Of a stretch of 64,000 bases of DNA, positions 26,672-35,920 are shown piece by piece. Within the stretch, counting starts at the first letter, position 1. Each line of letters begins with the position of its first letter. The notes beneath the pieces were generated by a model. That model did not search any database and was not told the DNA's origin. It was given only the letters and a program-made list of their open reading frames with translations. A program made the position numbers and the translations under genes. Origin of the DNA: Thermobacillus xylanilyticus. GTDB lineage: Bacteria; Bacillota; Bacilli; Paenibacillales; Paenibacillaceae. Location: assembly GCF_907165215.1 (NCBI RefSeq), contig NZ_CAJRAY010000006.1:1-64000 (forward strand), given 5' to 3'.

Positions 26672-26691
26672 CCTTAAAGCTTTGCCGGCGC

Positions 26692-28791
26692 TCACCGTTT
26701 CGCGCCTTGCGCGACGAGCACCGCTTTGCGGGACAGGTTGATCCGGCCCATCTGGTCGATCTCGGTGACCTTGACCGTAATCTTGTCGCCGATCTTCACG
26801 ACGTCTTCCGTCTTGGCGACCCGTTCGGTCGACAGCTGCGAGATGTGCACCAGCCCTTCCTTGTTCGGCAGAATCTCGACGAAGGCGCCGAATTTCTCGA
26901 TCCGCCGGACCGTTCCGACGTAGATCTCGCCGACGACGACGTCCTTGACGATCCCTTCGATGATCTGGCGCGCTTTCTCGTTCGCCGCTTCATCCGCCGA
27001 AGCGATGTACACCTTGCCGTCCTGCTCGATATCGATCTTGACGCCGGTGTCTTCGATGATCTTGTTGATGATTTTGCCGCCGGCCCCGATCACATCGCGG
27101 ATCTTGTCCGGGTTGATCTGCATGATGATGATTTTCGGCGCGTAGGGCGACAGCTGTTTGCGCGGCTCCTTGATGACCTCGAGCATCTTGCCGAGGATGA
27201 ACATCCGGCCTTCGCGGGCCTGTTCCAGCGCCTGGGACAGAATGTCGCGATTGATCCCGTCGATCTTGATGTCCATTTGGATCGCGGTGACGCCCTTCGC
27301 CGTCCCGGCCACCTTGAAGTCCATGTCGCCGAGGTGGTCTTCCATGCCCTGGATGTCCGACAAGATGGAGAACTGTTCGCCGTCCTTGATAAGCCCCATT
27401 GCAATGCCGGCCACCGGCGCCTTGATCGGCACGCCCGCATCCATCATCGCCAGGGTGCTCGCGCAGATCGAAGCCTGCGACGTCGAACCGTTCGATTCCA
27501 GCACTTCGGACACGAGCCGGATCGTGTACGGGAACTCGGATTCCGGCGGAATGACCTTCGCCAGCGCCCGTTCACCGAGCGCGCCGTGTCCGATTTCGCG
27601 CCGTCCCGGAGCCCGGAGCGGCCTCGCTTCCCCGACGCTGAACGGCGGGAAGTTGTAGTGGTGCATGAACCGCTTCGATTCTTCGAGGTCGATGCCGTCG
27701 AGAATCTGGACGTCGCCGAGCGCGCCGAGCGTGCAGATGCTGATCGCCTGCGTCTGGCCGCGCGTGAACAGTCCGGAGCCGTGGGTGCGCGGCAGCAGCC
27801 CGACCTCGCATTCGATCGGCCGGATCTCGTTCAGGGCGCGTCCGTCCGGACGAATCTTCTCGTGGGTGATCAGCCGGCGAACTTCCTCCTTGACGATGTC
27901 ATGGAGCACTTCTTTCACATCGGCCATCTTCTCCGGCGTCTCGGCATAGACTTGCTCGAAATGGGCGACGGCGTCGGCGTTCACGGCGTCGATCGCATCC
28001 TGCCGCGCCTGCTTCTCCGGCACGCGGATCGCTTCGATCAGCCGCGCGCTTGCGAATTCGCGGACGGCGCGATTGACTTCCTCGTCCACCTGGTGGAGCT
28101 GCACTTCCATCTTCGGCTTGCCGGCGACGCGCACCAGCTCGTCGATCATGTCGACGATCTTCTTGATCTCCTCATGTCCGAACATGATCGCCTCGAGGAT
28201 GACCTCTTCCGGCACTTCATCCGCTTCCGCTTCGACCATCATGATCGCGTCCCGCGTGCCGGCGACAACGACGTGGATATCCGAGCGCTCTTCCTGCTCA
28301 ACCGTCGGGTTGATGACAAACTCGCCGTCCACGCGGCCGACGATGACGCCGCCGATCGGACCGTTGAACGGAATGTCGGAGATGGAGAGCGCCGCGGAGG
28401 TGCCGATCATCGCGGAAATCTCCGGCGAACAGTCCTGGTCGACGCTCATGACGATGTCGACGATCTGCACTTCGTTCCGGAAGCCTTCCGGGAACAGCGG
28501 CCGGATCGGACGGTCGGTCAGCCGGCTCGCCAGAATCGCGCTTTCGCTCGGACGGCCTTCGCGCTTGATGAATCCGCCCGGAATTTTGCCGACGGAATAG
28601 AGCCGCTCTTCAAAGTTCACCGTGAGCGGAAAGAAATCCAGATCCTTCGGCTCCTTCGATGCGGTCGCCGTACACAGGACGACCGTGTCGCCGTAGCGTA
28701 CCGTCACGGCGGCGTTCGCCTGTTTCGCCAGCCGGCCGGTCTCCAGCACGAGCGGACGACCGCCGAGCTGCATCTCGACTCGATGTACCAT
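26692..28791 (-). CDS. pnp: Polyribonucleotide nucleotidyltransferase (PNPase)
   Basis: PNPase is the phosphorolytic 3'-5' exoribonuclease of mRNA decay. The 699-aa product has two RNase PH cores joined by a helical domain. The first begins near residue 5 ([20 protein letters not shown]); the second, from about 310, carries [14 protein letters not shown] domain follows (about 555-615, [20 protein letters not shown]), then an S1 domain (about 622-690, [21 protein letters not shown]). The ATG at 28791 follows AAGGAGGAG. It lies downstream of rpsO, the near-universal order, with a terminator between. Confidence 0.97.
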   Translation of the reverse strand: MVHRVEMQLGGRPLVLETGRLAKQANAAVTVRYGDTVVLCTATASKEPKDLDFFPLTVNFEERLYSVGKIPGGFIKREGRPSESAILASRLTDRPIRPLFPEGFRNEVQIVDIVMSVDQDCSPEISAMIGTSAALSISDIPFNGPIGGVIVGRVDGEFVINPTVEQEERSDIHVVVAGTRDAIMMVEAEADEVPEEVILEAIMFGHEEIKKIVDMIDELVRVAGKPKMEVQLHQVDEEVNRAVREFASARLIEAIRVPEKQARQDAIDAVNADAVAHFEQVYAETPEKMADVKEVLHDIVKEEVRRLITHEKIRPDGRALNEIRPIECEVGLLPRTHGSGLFTRGQTQAISICTLGALGDVQILDGIDLEESKRFMHHYNFPPFSVGEARPLRAPGRREIGHGALGERALAKVIPPESEFPYTIRLVSEVLESNGSTSQASICASTLAMMDAGVPIKAPVAGIAMGLIKDGEQFSILSDIQGMEDHLGDMDFKVAGTAKGVTAIQMDIKIDGINRDILSQALEQAREGRMFILGKMLEVIKEPRKQLSPYAPKIIIMQINPDKIRDVIGAGGKIINKIIEDTGVKIDIEQDGKVYIASADEAANEKARQIIEGIVKDVVVGEIYVGTVRRIEKFGAFVEILPNKEGLVHISQLSTERVAKTEDVVKIGDKITVKVTEIDQMGRINLSRKAVLVAQGAKR

Positions 28792-28810
28792 TTAACTCCT
28801 CCTTCATAGC

Positions 28811-28839
28811 CTTACAGCACAATGCGCCTGCCTGTCCAA
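28811..28839 (-). promoter_or_regulatory. Weak candidate pnp promoter
   Basis: TTGGAC (28834-28839), 17 bp, then TGTAAG (28811-28816) on the minus strand, between the rpsO hairpin and pnp. The -10 element is poor; read-through from rpsO is the alternative source of pnp mRNA. Confidence 0.35.
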
Positions 28840-28843
28840 TGGC

Positions 28844-28901
28844 AAAAAGCAACCAGACGCCGATGTCCGTCCCGCGGGACGGCTCGGGCAGCCGGTTGCT
28901 T
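28844..28901 (-). terminator. Terminator after rpsO
   Basis: A closing stem AAGCAACC/GGTTGCTT (28847-28854 with 28894-28901) encloses a second strong hairpin CGTCCCGCGGGACG (28867-28880). A T run follows on the minus strand. The branched form is larger than a standard terminator and could also be a processing site between rpsO and pnp. Confidence 0.75.
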
Positions 28902-28915
28902 TCTTACCGCTTGCG

Positions 28916-29185
28916 TTATCGGCGCAAGCCGAGTTTTTCGATCAACGCGCTGTACCGATTGATATCCTTCTTCTTGAGATACGCAAGCAGCTTTCTGCGC
29001 TTGCCGACCATCTTGAGAAGTCCGCGACGGGAATGATGGTCTTTCTTGTGTACCCGAAGATGCTCGGTCAGATTCGCGATGTTCTCGGTCAGGATAGCGA
29101 TCTGAACTTCCGGAGAACCGGTGTCGGAAGCGTGCGTCTTGTGCGCTTCGATCACTTCGTTCTTCCGTTCTTGCGTAATGGCCAT
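28916..29185 (-). CDS. rpsO: 30S ribosomal protein S15
   Basis: S15 is a primary 16S rRNA binding protein of the 30S platform. The 89-aa product has the family's typical sequence throughout, starting [18 protein letters not shown]. It includes [23 protein letters not shown], the [22 protein letters not shown] rRNA-binding segment and the LIEKLGLRR end. GGAGGTG precedes the ATG. It has its own promoter and a roughly 100-nt leader, where S15 proteins often bind to repress their own mRNA. Confidence 0.98.
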   Translation of the reverse strand: MAITQERKNEVIEAHKTHASDTGSPEVQIAILTENIANLTEHLRVHKKDHHSRRGLLKMVGKRRKLLAYLKKKDINRYSALIEKLGLRR

Positions 29186-29292
29186 CCCTGTTCACCTCCT
29201 TATGAAAATCGCCGACAGCCTCGCCGCCGATGGTGAGTCGCACAGCCAAGCTGCGGTTCAACAAGCTGCGGCGCTCGACCGCAACGAGATCA

Positions 29293-29322
29293 AGTATAGC
29301 ATATGCGCAGGATGAAAGTAAA
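29293..29322 (-). promoter_or_regulatory. rpsO promoter (sigma-A type)
   Basis: TTTACT (29317-29322), 18 bp, then TATACT (29293-29298) on the minus strand. The resulting leader of about 100 nt is GC-rich with repeated GCCGCAGCTTG/CCGCAGCTTGG segments able to fold. Confidence 0.7.
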
Positions 29323-29330
29323 CTGTCGGA

Positions 29331-30287
29331 TTACTGCCGGACGAAGGCGAGAAGCCGCCGCGCCTGCTCCGCGTCTTCCCGGATCTGCGCGATCAGCTCG
29401 GCGACACCGTCAAACCGCAGCTCCGGCCGGATGAACGCGACAAAGTCCACGTCAAGCCGCTCGCCGTACAGATCGCCGGAGAAGTCGAGCAGATGCGCCT
29501 CCAGCTTCGGCGTTCCGCCCGTGCCGTAGAACGTCGGCGCGACGCCGACATTCATGACGGCCGGATAAGATGCGTCGCCCCGGCGCACATTCACCGCATA
29601 CACGCCGAGCCGCGGCAGCACATAACGGCCGTCGGGCTCGATGTTCGCCGTCGGGAAGCCGATCGTCCGGCCGCGGGCCGCGCCGTGCACGACCGCTCCG
29701 GAAATCCGGTAAGGCCTTCTGAGCAGGCCGGCGGCAAGCGCCACATCGCCCAGTTCCAGCGCTTCCCGGATGCGCGAGCTGCTGACTTTGGCTCCGGCCG
29801 CCGCCACCGGCTCGACCGTATGGACGGCGAGATCCGGCGCGCCGAGTTCCGCGAGGACGGCGGGATTGCCTGCGCCGCCGCGGCCGAACGTGAAGTCGAA
29901 CCCGACGACCGCATCGGACACGTTCAGGCGTTCGATCAGCAGTTCGCGGACGAACGTTTCGGGCTCGAGGCTGGAAAATTCATGGTCAAATACGGCCACA
30001 TACACGATGTCGACACCGAGCTCGCCGAGCAGCCGGATTTTCTCCGGCAGCGGTGTCAGCGATGCGGCATACGCCTCTCCGTGGCCGAAGAACGCGCGCG
30101 GGTGCGGATCGAAGGTCATGACGGAAGCCTGCTTCCCCGCCGAGCGCGCCAGTTCGACCGCTTTGCGGATGACGGCCTGATGGCCCGGGTGAACGCCGTC
30201 GAAGTAGCCGATGGCCATCGTCTTCGGCAGCCGGTCTTCCGGCGCCCCGGGCTCATCGGACGGGTAACGCAACGTGATCGTGATCAA
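29331..30287 (-). CDS. ribF: Bifunctional riboflavin kinase / FAD synthetase
   Basis: RibF converts riboflavin to FMN and then FAD. The 318-aa protein has the N-terminal FAD synthetase nucleotidyltransferase domain (about 20-180) with GYFDGVHPGHQAV and SSSRIREAL. The C-terminal riboflavin kinase domain (about 185-310) has GRTIGFPTANIEP and DFSGDLYGERLDVDFVAFIRPELRF. The start is TTG at 30287 with only a weak AGG upstream; an alternative in-frame start was not found. It sits between truB and rpsO, as ribC does in Bacillus. Confidence 0.94.
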   Translation of the reverse strand: MITITLRYPSDEPGAPEDRLPKTMAIGYFDGVHPGHQAVIRKAVELARSAGKQASVMTFDPHPRAFFGHGEAYAASLTPLPEKIRLLGELGVDIVYVAVFDHEFSSLEPETFVRELLIERLNVSDAVVGFDFTFGRGGAGNPAVLAELGAPDLAVHTVEPVAAAGAKVSSSRIREALELGDVALAAGLLRRPYRISGAVVHGAARGRTIGFPTANIEPDGRYVLPRLGVYAVNVRRGDASYPAVMNVGVAPTFYGTGGTPKLEAHLLDFSGDLYGERLDVDFVAFIRPELRFDGVAELIAQIREDAEQARRLLAFVRQ

Positions 30288-30350
30288 GGCATTGCACCTG
30301 CATTTCCTCTCAATTTGCGGGTCGGAAGTTCACTTGAGCCGAATGCTTCG

Positions 30351-31271
30351 TCAGAATTCGTCCGCGGAAGCGAACACCTTCACCGGCCGAAGCACGCCCG
30401 CATCGCCATCCGCTTCGAACAGGCCGACGAATCGGCCCGCGCCGTACAATCGGACAAGCCCTTCTTGTTGCGGGGACGCCAGCTTGACCCGCTGCCCCCG
30501 CACCGCGCGGGCCGCCGCTGCCGCTCCCACATCGATGCGCGGGTAATGGCCCAGCGCCCGGTCGACCGGCAGCAGCGCATCGGCCAGTTCGCCGGATGCG
30601 GCCAGCGCTTCGATCCGCTCCATCGTCAGACAGTCGGATTCACCGAGTCCGGCGGACATCGTTCGCACGAGCGATTCCATCGCGGCGGGAACCCCCAGCG
30701 CGCGGCCGATGTCGACGCACAGCGTGCGGATGTAGGTGCCCTTGGAACAGACCGCCCCAAAGCCGATGCGCGGCCGCGGCACGCCGAGCTCGGCGAACCT
30801 GAGCTCCAGCGAATGAATCGTCACCTTGCGGGCCTTGCGCTCGACGGTCTTGCCTTCGCGGGCCAGCTCGTACAACTTGCGTCCGCCGACCTTCACGGCC
30901 GAATACATCGGCGGCACCTGTTCGATCTCGCCGGTGAACCGCGCGAGCGCCTCCCGCAACATCGCCTCGGTCACATGCGACGCGTCCGACGTATCAAGCA
31001 CCGTACCGGTCAAATCTTCGGTATCGGTCGCGACGCCGAGCTGCATGACCGTTTCATACGCTTTCGGCAGTTCCTGCATGTATTCGACGACGCGCGTCGC
31101 GCGGCCGAGACAAAGCGGAAGGACGCCGGTCACCTGCGGGTCCAGGGTGCCGGCGTGCCCGATGCGCCGCATGCGCGTCCATCGCCTCACCTTCGCCACG
31201 ACGTCGTGCGACGTCCAGCCGGCCGGCTTCCATACGGCGAGAATGCCTTCCAGTTCCTTAGATTGCTCCAT
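30351..31271 (-). CDS. truB: tRNA pseudouridine(55) synthase TruB
   Basis: TruB makes pseudouridine 55 in the T loop of tRNAs. The 306-aa product has KPAGWTSHDVVAKVR near the N-terminus and the catalytic Asp44 in GHAGTLDPQ, plus YEAVMQL-like KAYETVMQLGVATDTEDL. The C-terminal region is PUA-like. Two starts are possible. I prefer ATG at 31271, which gives the normal family N-terminus; ATG at 31298 would overlap the nrnA stop (TAATG) but adds an atypical 9-residue extension. Neither has a strong ribosome-binding site. Confidence 0.93.
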   Translation of the reverse strand: MEQSKELEGILAVWKPAGWTSHDVVAKVRRWTRMRRIGHAGTLDPQVTGVLPLCLGRATRVVEYMQELPKAYETVMQLGVATDTEDLTGTVLDTSDASHVTEAMLREALARFTGEIEQVPPMYSAVKVGGRKLYELAREGKTVERKARKVTIHSLELRFAELGVPRPRIGFGAVCSKGTYIRTLCVDIGRALGVPAAMESLVRTMSAGLGESDCLTMERIEALAASGELADALLPVDRALGHYPRIDVGAAAAARAVRGQRVKLASPQQEGLVRLYGAGRFVGLFEADGDAGVLRPVKVFASADEF

Positions 31272-31297
31272 TTGTTGTAGCCAACGCCTTTCCTGCA

Positions 31298-32287
31298 TTA
31301 CAACGAACGGCGCACCGTGTCGACGACGAGCGGCATCGCCTGATCCAGCGGCATGGACATCCGGCACCCGGCCGCCCGGATGTGGCCGCCGCCGCCGAAC
31401 TGCTGCGCGATGGCGGCGACATCCGCCTTGCCGGCGGAGCGGAAGCTCACCTTCACGGAGCCGTCGTCCATCCCCTTGAACAGCATGCCGACTTCCACGC
31501 CGTCGATGTTTCGGGCGTAATTGACCAGCCCTTCCAGATCTTCGCCGGACGCCCCGGTCTCCTCAAGATCCTTCGGCTCGATGTACAGCCAGCCGACCCT
31601 CCCGTCTTCCGTGAACCGGAGGCGGGAAAGTCCCCGCTGGAGAATCTTCAGCTGCGGCATCGTCATCCGCTCGAGCAGCCGGTCCGCCAGCTGGTAGGCG
31701 TCCACGCCCGCGGTCAACAGCTTCGAGGCGGCGGTCATCACGTTCGGGCTCGTGTTCGAATAGCGAAAGCCCCCCGTATCCGTCAACAGGCCGGTGTAGA
31801 TCACGGTTGCCGCATCCTTGTCGAACGCAAGGCCGGCATGTTCAATCAGTTCAAACAGAATTTCGGCCGTCGCCGCCGCATCCTGGCGAAGCAGATTCAC
31901 GGTGCCGAAGCCGTCGTTCGTCGGATGATGATCGATATTGAGCAGTTCGCAATGTTCTTCGAACAGTTCGCGGACAAGGCCGATCCGGGAGAAATCGGCG
32001 CAATCGACCGCGACGACGGCGCGGAATTTGCGGTCCGGCTTCCGTTCACCGTAATTGACGATTTCCCCGGCATGCGGCAGAAACTCCAGGCGGGACGGAA
32101 TCCGCCCTTCATTAATCATGAGCGACCGCTTGCCCAGACGGTCAAGCAGCCAGCGGACGGCGATGGTCGAGCTGATCGCATCGCCGTCCGGCTGCACATG
32201 CGAAACAATCAGAAAGTCGTCGTGTTCACGCAGGAAGCGGAGCGCCTCGTCGAGCCGGGTTCTGTATTGATCGCCGACGGACGCCAT
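31298..32287 (-). CDS. nrnA: Bifunctional oligoribonuclease / pAp phosphatase NrnA
   Basis: NrnA is a DHH/DHHA1 phosphoesterase that degrades nano-RNAs and dephosphorylates 3'-phosphoadenosine 5'-phosphate. The 329-aa product shows QPDGDAISS (32-40), VDCADFSRIG, the signature DHHPTN (119-124) and the C-terminal DHHA1 motif GGGHIRAAGC. The ATG at 32287 follows AGGAGACG and lies 1 bp past the rbfA stop. In Bacillus subtilis nrnA is elsewhere and ylxP lies in the infB-rbfA-truB cluster; here nrnA sits in the cluster and ylxP is absent, the arrangement of many other bacteria. Confidence 0.94.
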   Translation of the reverse strand: MASVGDQYRTRLDEALRFLREHDDFLIVSHVQPDGDAISSTIAVRWLLDRLGKRSLMINEGRIPSRLEFLPHAGEIVNYGERKPDRKFRAVVAVDCADFSRIGLVRELFEEHCELLNIDHHPTNDGFGTVNLLRQDAAATAEILFELIEHAGLAFDKDAATVIYTGLLTDTGGFRYSNTSPNVMTAASKLLTAGVDAYQLADRLLERMTMPQLKILQRGLSRLRFTEDGRVGWLYIEPKDLEETGASGEDLEGLVNYARNIDGVEVGMLFKGMDDGSVKVSFRSAGKADVAAIAQQFGGGGHIRAAGCRMSMPLDQAMPLVVDTVRRSL

Positions 32288-32288
32288 C

Positions 32289-32642
32289 TTACGTCTCCTG
32301 CTCCCGGTTGAGCTGCTCCAGCAATTGTTCGATGCGGCTGCCGTATTCGATGCTGGAGTCGAACTTGAAGGCCAGCTCCGGCACATGGCGCAGCTGGATG
32401 CGCCGTCCGATTTCGGTGCGGATGAACCCGCGGGCTTTGCCGAGCGCCGCAAGCGTCGCTTCCTTCTGTTCGTCATTCCCGAGGACGCTCAGATAGACCG
32501 TTGCCTGCGACAGATCGTTCGTCACGTCGACGCCGGTGACGGTTACGAAGCCGATGCGCGGATCCTTCAGCTCCTGCTGCAGAATCTGGCTCATCTCCTG
32601 CTTGATTCGTTCCGCGACGCGGCTGACGCGGACTCTGGCCAT
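32289..32642 (-). CDS. rbfA: Ribosome-binding factor A
   Basis: RbfA is a KH-fold factor for late 16S rRNA/30S maturation. The 117-aa product starts [20 protein letters not shown] and includes [31 protein letters not shown] and [20 protein letters not shown], which together identify the family. It lies 6 bp after infB and 1 bp before nrnA in the long rimP-nusA-infB operon. Confidence 0.97.
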   Translation of the reverse strand: MARVRVSRVAERIKQEMSQILQQELKDPRIGFVTVTGVDVTNDLSQATVYLSVLGNDEQKEATLAALGKARGFIRTEIGRRIQLRHVPELAFKFDSSIEYGSRIEQLLEQLNREQET

Positions 32643-32648
32643 CTTCGA

Positions 32649-35258
32649 TCACCTCTCAACGGTTTCCATCACGTACGCTTCGATCGTGTCGCCTTCCTGA
32701 ATGTCGCTCACGCCGTCGATCATCAGGCCGCACTCGTACCCTTGCGCCACTTCGCGGACGTCGTCCTTGAACCGTTTGAGCGAGCCGATCTTGCCCTGGT
32801 GGACGACGATGCCGTCGCGGATAAGCCGCGCTTCGGCCGTCCGGGTGATCTTGCCCGACGTCACCATGCAGCCGGCAATCGTGCCGACCTTGCTGACCCG
32901 GAACACGTTCCGCACTTCCGCGTGGCCGATGACAACTTCGCGGACAACCGGATCGAGCATGCCTTTCATCGCCTGTTCGATCTCGTCCGTCACGTTGTAG
33001 ATGATGTTATGCAGCCGGATGTCGACGCCTTCCTGTTCGGCGGTCGCTTTCGCCTGCGTCTCCGGCCGGACGTTGAAGCCGATGATGATCGCGTTCGACG
33101 CGGATGCGAGCGCGACGTCCGATTCGGTGATGGCGCCGACGCCGGAGTGAATGATCTTCACCCGCACGCCTTCGACGTCGATCTTGAGCAACGAGCCTTT
33201 GAGCGCCTCGACGGAGCCCTGAACATCCGCTTTGATGATGACGTTCAGATCCTTGATCTCGCCTTCCTTGATCTGCTTATACAGATCATCCAGCGTTACG
33301 CGGGCGTTCGCGCCGCGTTCGGACTCGCGCGCCTTGGCGGCGCGGCGCTCCGCGATGGCGCGCGCCTTGCGCTCGTCTTCGAACACCATGAACGGATCGC
33401 CGGCTTGCGGCACTTCCGTCAGACCCGTGATCTCGACCGGCGTCGACGGCCCCGCTTCCTTGAGCCGGCGGCCGCGGTCGTTCACCATCGCCCGGACACG
33501 GCCGAAGCAGTTGCCCGCCACGAAGGCGTCGCCGACATGGAGCGTGCCGTGCTGGACGAGCACCCGCGCGACCGGACCTTTGCCCTTGTCGAGTTCCGCC
33601 TCGATGACGGTGCCGCGCGCCCGTTTGTCCGGATTGGCCTTGTAGTCGTTCACTTCCGCGACGAGCAGGATCATCTCGAGCAGTTCTTCCAGATTGGTCC
33701 GCATTTTCGCCGAAATGTTGACGTAGATCGTGTCGCCGCCCCATGCTTCCGGCACCAGGCCGTACTCGGTCAGCTCCTGCATGATCCGGTCCGGGTTGGC
33801 GGTCGGCTTGTCGATCTTGTTCACCGCGACGATGATCGGCACGTTCGCCGCCTTCGCGTGGTTGATCGCTTCGACCGTCTGCGGCATGACGCCGTCGTCC
33901 GCCGCGACGACAAGCACGGTGATGTCGGTCACCTGCGCGCCGCGGGCGCGCATCGTCGTGAACGCTTCGTGGCCCGGCGTGTCGAGGAAGGTGATCTTCT
34001 TGCCGTTCACTTCGACCTGATAAGCGCCGATGTGCTGCGTAATGCCGCCCGCTTCGCCGCTCGTCACGTTCGTATGGCGGATCGCGTCAAGCAGCGTCGT
34101 CTTCCCGTGGTCGACGTGGCCCATGATCGTGACGACCGGGGGACGCGATTTCAGATCCGCCGGATCGTCCTGTTCCTCGATCGTTTCGAACGCGTCTTCG
34201 TCCACCGGCAGCTTGATCTCGACTTCGACGCCGTATTCGCCGGCGACGAGCTGGATGGCGTCGAGATCGAGCACCTGGTTGATCGTCGCAAGCACGCCGA
34301 GGAACATCAGCTTCTTGATGACGTCGGAGACGTCCTTGTGCAGCAGTTTCGCCAGTTCGCCGACGGTCATCTCGCCGCGGACGATGATCTTCTTCGGCGT
34401 GTTGTCGACCTTCTCGCGGCGTTCCTGACCTTTCTTGCCGCCCTTGCCGGCATTCAGCTTGCCCTTGAAGCCGCCGCGCGGCTCTTCGAATTTCCGACTG
34501 TTCTCGCCGTTCTTGTTGCGGCGATCCTTGTCCTTGTCTTTGCCCGAGCCCTTCTTCCGGTCGGGTTGCGGCGGTGCCGCCGGTGCCAGCGCCGCGCCGC
34601 GGAAGCCTCCGCCGGCTCCGCCGCGGAATCCGCCGCCCGCGCCGCCGCGCATGCCGCCACCGCCTTGCGGACGGCCGCCCTGCGGACGATCGCCCCGGCC
34701 GCCTTGCGGACGGTCGTTCCGGCCTCCGCCATGAGCCTGGCCGCTCTGCGGGCGGTCGCCGCGGCGATCACCCTGCCCGCCTTGCGGACGGCCTCCTTGC
34801 GGGCGATCGTTCCGTCCCCCCTGCGGGCGGTCGCCCCGTCGTTCACCCTGACCGGCTTGCGGACGGTCGCTCCGGCCGCCGCCCTGAGCGTTCTGGCCGC
34901 TCTGCGGGCGGTCGCCGCGGCGCTGCGCGCCGGCCGCATTCGTCTGCGGCGCCGCGTTCACCGTCGCCGGCCGGTTCGCGGACGGCGCACCTTGCTGCCG
35001 CGGCGCTTCCTGCGCCTTCGCCTGCCGCTGCTGAGCAGCCTGCAGTTCCTGCTGCGCCCGCTTCGCCGCCGCGTTCTCCTTGATGCTGCGGAAGAAGCCT
35101 TCCACTTTCTCCACCATGTGGTCTTCCATGACGCTCATATGATTGTTGACTTGCAGGCCGAGCCGTTTCAATATGGTCAGGATCTCCTTGCTGCTCATGT
35201 TTTGGGATTTGGCATATTCATATACGCGAAGTTTGTCCTTGTTCTCCTGTTTACTCAA
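32649..35258 (-). CDS. infB: Translation initiation factor IF-2
   Basis: IF-2 is the GTPase that places initiator tRNA on the 30S subunit and promotes subunit joining. The 869-aa protein has an N-terminal IF2_N motif (about 10-60) and a long Arg/Gly/Gln/Asp/Pro-rich low-complexity region (about 112-222). A second IF2_N (about 285-345) precedes the G domain with GHVDHGKT at 380-387, DTPGHEAF and NKID. Domains II-IV follow. The start is TTG at 35258, 8 nt past GGAGGTGG, and overlaps the ylxQ end by 8 nt. Confidence 0.96.
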   Translation of the reverse strand: MSKQENKDKLRVYEYAKSQNMSSKEILTILKRLGLQVNNHMSVMEDHMVEKVEGFFRSIKENAAAKRAQQELQAAQQRQAKAQEAPRQQGAPSANRPATVNAAPQTNAAGAQRRGDRPQSGQNAQGGGRSDRPQAGQGERRGDRPQGGRNDRPQGGRPQGGQGDRRGDRPQSGQAHGGGRNDRPQGGRGDRPQGGRPQGGGGMRGGAGGGFRGGAGGGFRGAALAPAAPPQPDRKKGSGKDKDKDRRNKNGENSRKFEEPRGGFKGKLNAGKGGKKGQERREKVDNTPKKIIVRGEMTVGELAKLLHKDVSDVIKKLMFLGVLATINQVLDLDAIQLVAGEYGVEVEIKLPVDEDAFETIEEQDDPADLKSRPPVVTIMGHVDHGKTTLLDAIRHTNVTSGEAGGITQHIGAYQVEVNGKKITFLDTPGHEAFTTMRARGAQVTDITVLVVAADDGVMPQTVEAINHAKAANVPIIVAVNKIDKPTANPDRIMQELTEYGLVPEAWGGDTIYVNISAKMRTNLEELLEMILLVAEVNDYKANPDKRARGTVIEAELDKGKGPVARVLVQHGTLHVGDAFVAGNCFGRVRAMVNDRGRRLKEAGPSTPVEITGLTEVPQAGDPFMVFEDERKARAIAERRAAKARESERGANARVTLDDLYKQIKEGEIKDLNVIIKADVQGSVEALKGSLLKIDVEGVRVKIIHSGVGAITESDVALASASNAIIIGFNVRPETQAKATAEQEGVDIRLHNIIYNVTDEIEQAMKGMLDPVVREVVIGHAEVRNVFRVSKVGTIAGCMVTSGKITRTAEARLIRDGIVVHQGKIGSLKRFKDDVREVAQGYECGLMIDGVSDIQEGDTIEAYVMETVER

Positions 35259-35586
35259 TATCTTCCACCTCCGATAGTTCGCCGAGCCGGTCCGCGACGA
35301 GCGCCGCCAGCCCCGCATCCAGCACGGCAACGACGACGCGTTCCGCCTTGCCGATGGCGGCGCCCAGCGTCCGGCGGTCGAACGCCTCGACCCGCTTGAC
35401 ACCGTACGCCCTGCATTTGTCCCCGTACTTCTTCTTCGCCTTGTCCGACGCGTCGGCCGCCACGACGACGAGCTTCGCTTTCCCGCTGCGGATTGCGCGC
35501 AGCACCGTCTCGTCGCCCGAAGCCAGCTTGCCCGCCCGCGCGGCCATGCCGAGCGCGTTCAGCGCCCGGGCCGGATCACGCATCAT
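35251..35586 (-). CDS. ylxQ: YlxQ, L7Ae-family RNA-binding protein
   Basis: The 111-aa product ([20 protein letters not shown] and [17 protein letters not shown]) belongs to the L7Ae/L30e/Gadd45 fold that binds kink-turn RNA. Its function with the ribosome is not settled. Two adjacent ATG codons (35586 and 35583) are possible starts; the exact start is uncertain because the ribosome-binding site is poor. It overlaps ylxR by 11 nt and infB by 8 nt, indicating translational coupling. Confidence 0.88.
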   Translation of the reverse strand: MMRDPARALNALGMAARAGKLASGDETVLRAIRSGKAKLVVVAADASDKAKKKYGDKCRAYGVKRVEAFDRRTLGAAIGKAERVVVAVLDAGLAALVADRLGELSEVEDIE

Positions 35587-35884
35587 CTTCACGGGCGCCG
35601 GCTGCCCGGAATTCATCTTCCACCCGGATGAAATCCTGTTCGAGACGGTCATAGATCTCCGGATCAACGGCGACGGCGAGCGCCCGATCGAATGCCTTGC
35701 TCTTCTTCGCCAGCTTGAAGCAGGACGATTGTCCGCACAGGTAAGCGCCGCGTCCCGATTTCTTGCCGGTCAGATCAATCGATACTTCGCCGTCAGGCGA
35801 ACGCACGATGCGGATCAGCGACCGCTTCGGCTTCATTTCCTGGCAGGCGACGCATTTGCGAAGCGGTACCTTGCGCTGCTTCAT
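35576..35884 (-). CDS. ylxR: YlxR (RnpM) family RNA-binding protein
   Basis: The 102-aa protein begins KQRKVPLRKCVACQEMKPKRSLIRIVR, with two Cys forming CxxC, and has the family motif GRGAYLCGQSSCF. It is the DUF448/YlxR family, reported in Bacillus to bind RNase P RNA (name RnpM). It is encoded between nusA and ylxQ, the conserved order, and its end overlaps ylxQ. Confidence 0.93.
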   Translation of the reverse strand: MKQRKVPLRKCVACQEMKPKRSLIRIVRSPDGEVSIDLTGKKSGRGAYLCGQSSCFKLAKKSKAFDRALAVAVDPEIYDRLEQDFIRVEDEFRAAGAREDDA

Positions 35885-35920
35885 GTTCGTGAGCCCCCTC
35901 CATGCCTTAAGCGCCGCACG

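Noticed and set aside
26707-28809. Long plus-strand open frame opposite pnp (700 codons)
   Set aside because: It is the antisense shadow of pnp, common in GC-rich genes; no start signals and an implausible composition.
32325-35399. Very long plus-strand open frame opposite infB (1024 codons)
   Set aside because: It mirrors infB codon structure on the other strand; the minus-strand product is a full, conserved IF-2.
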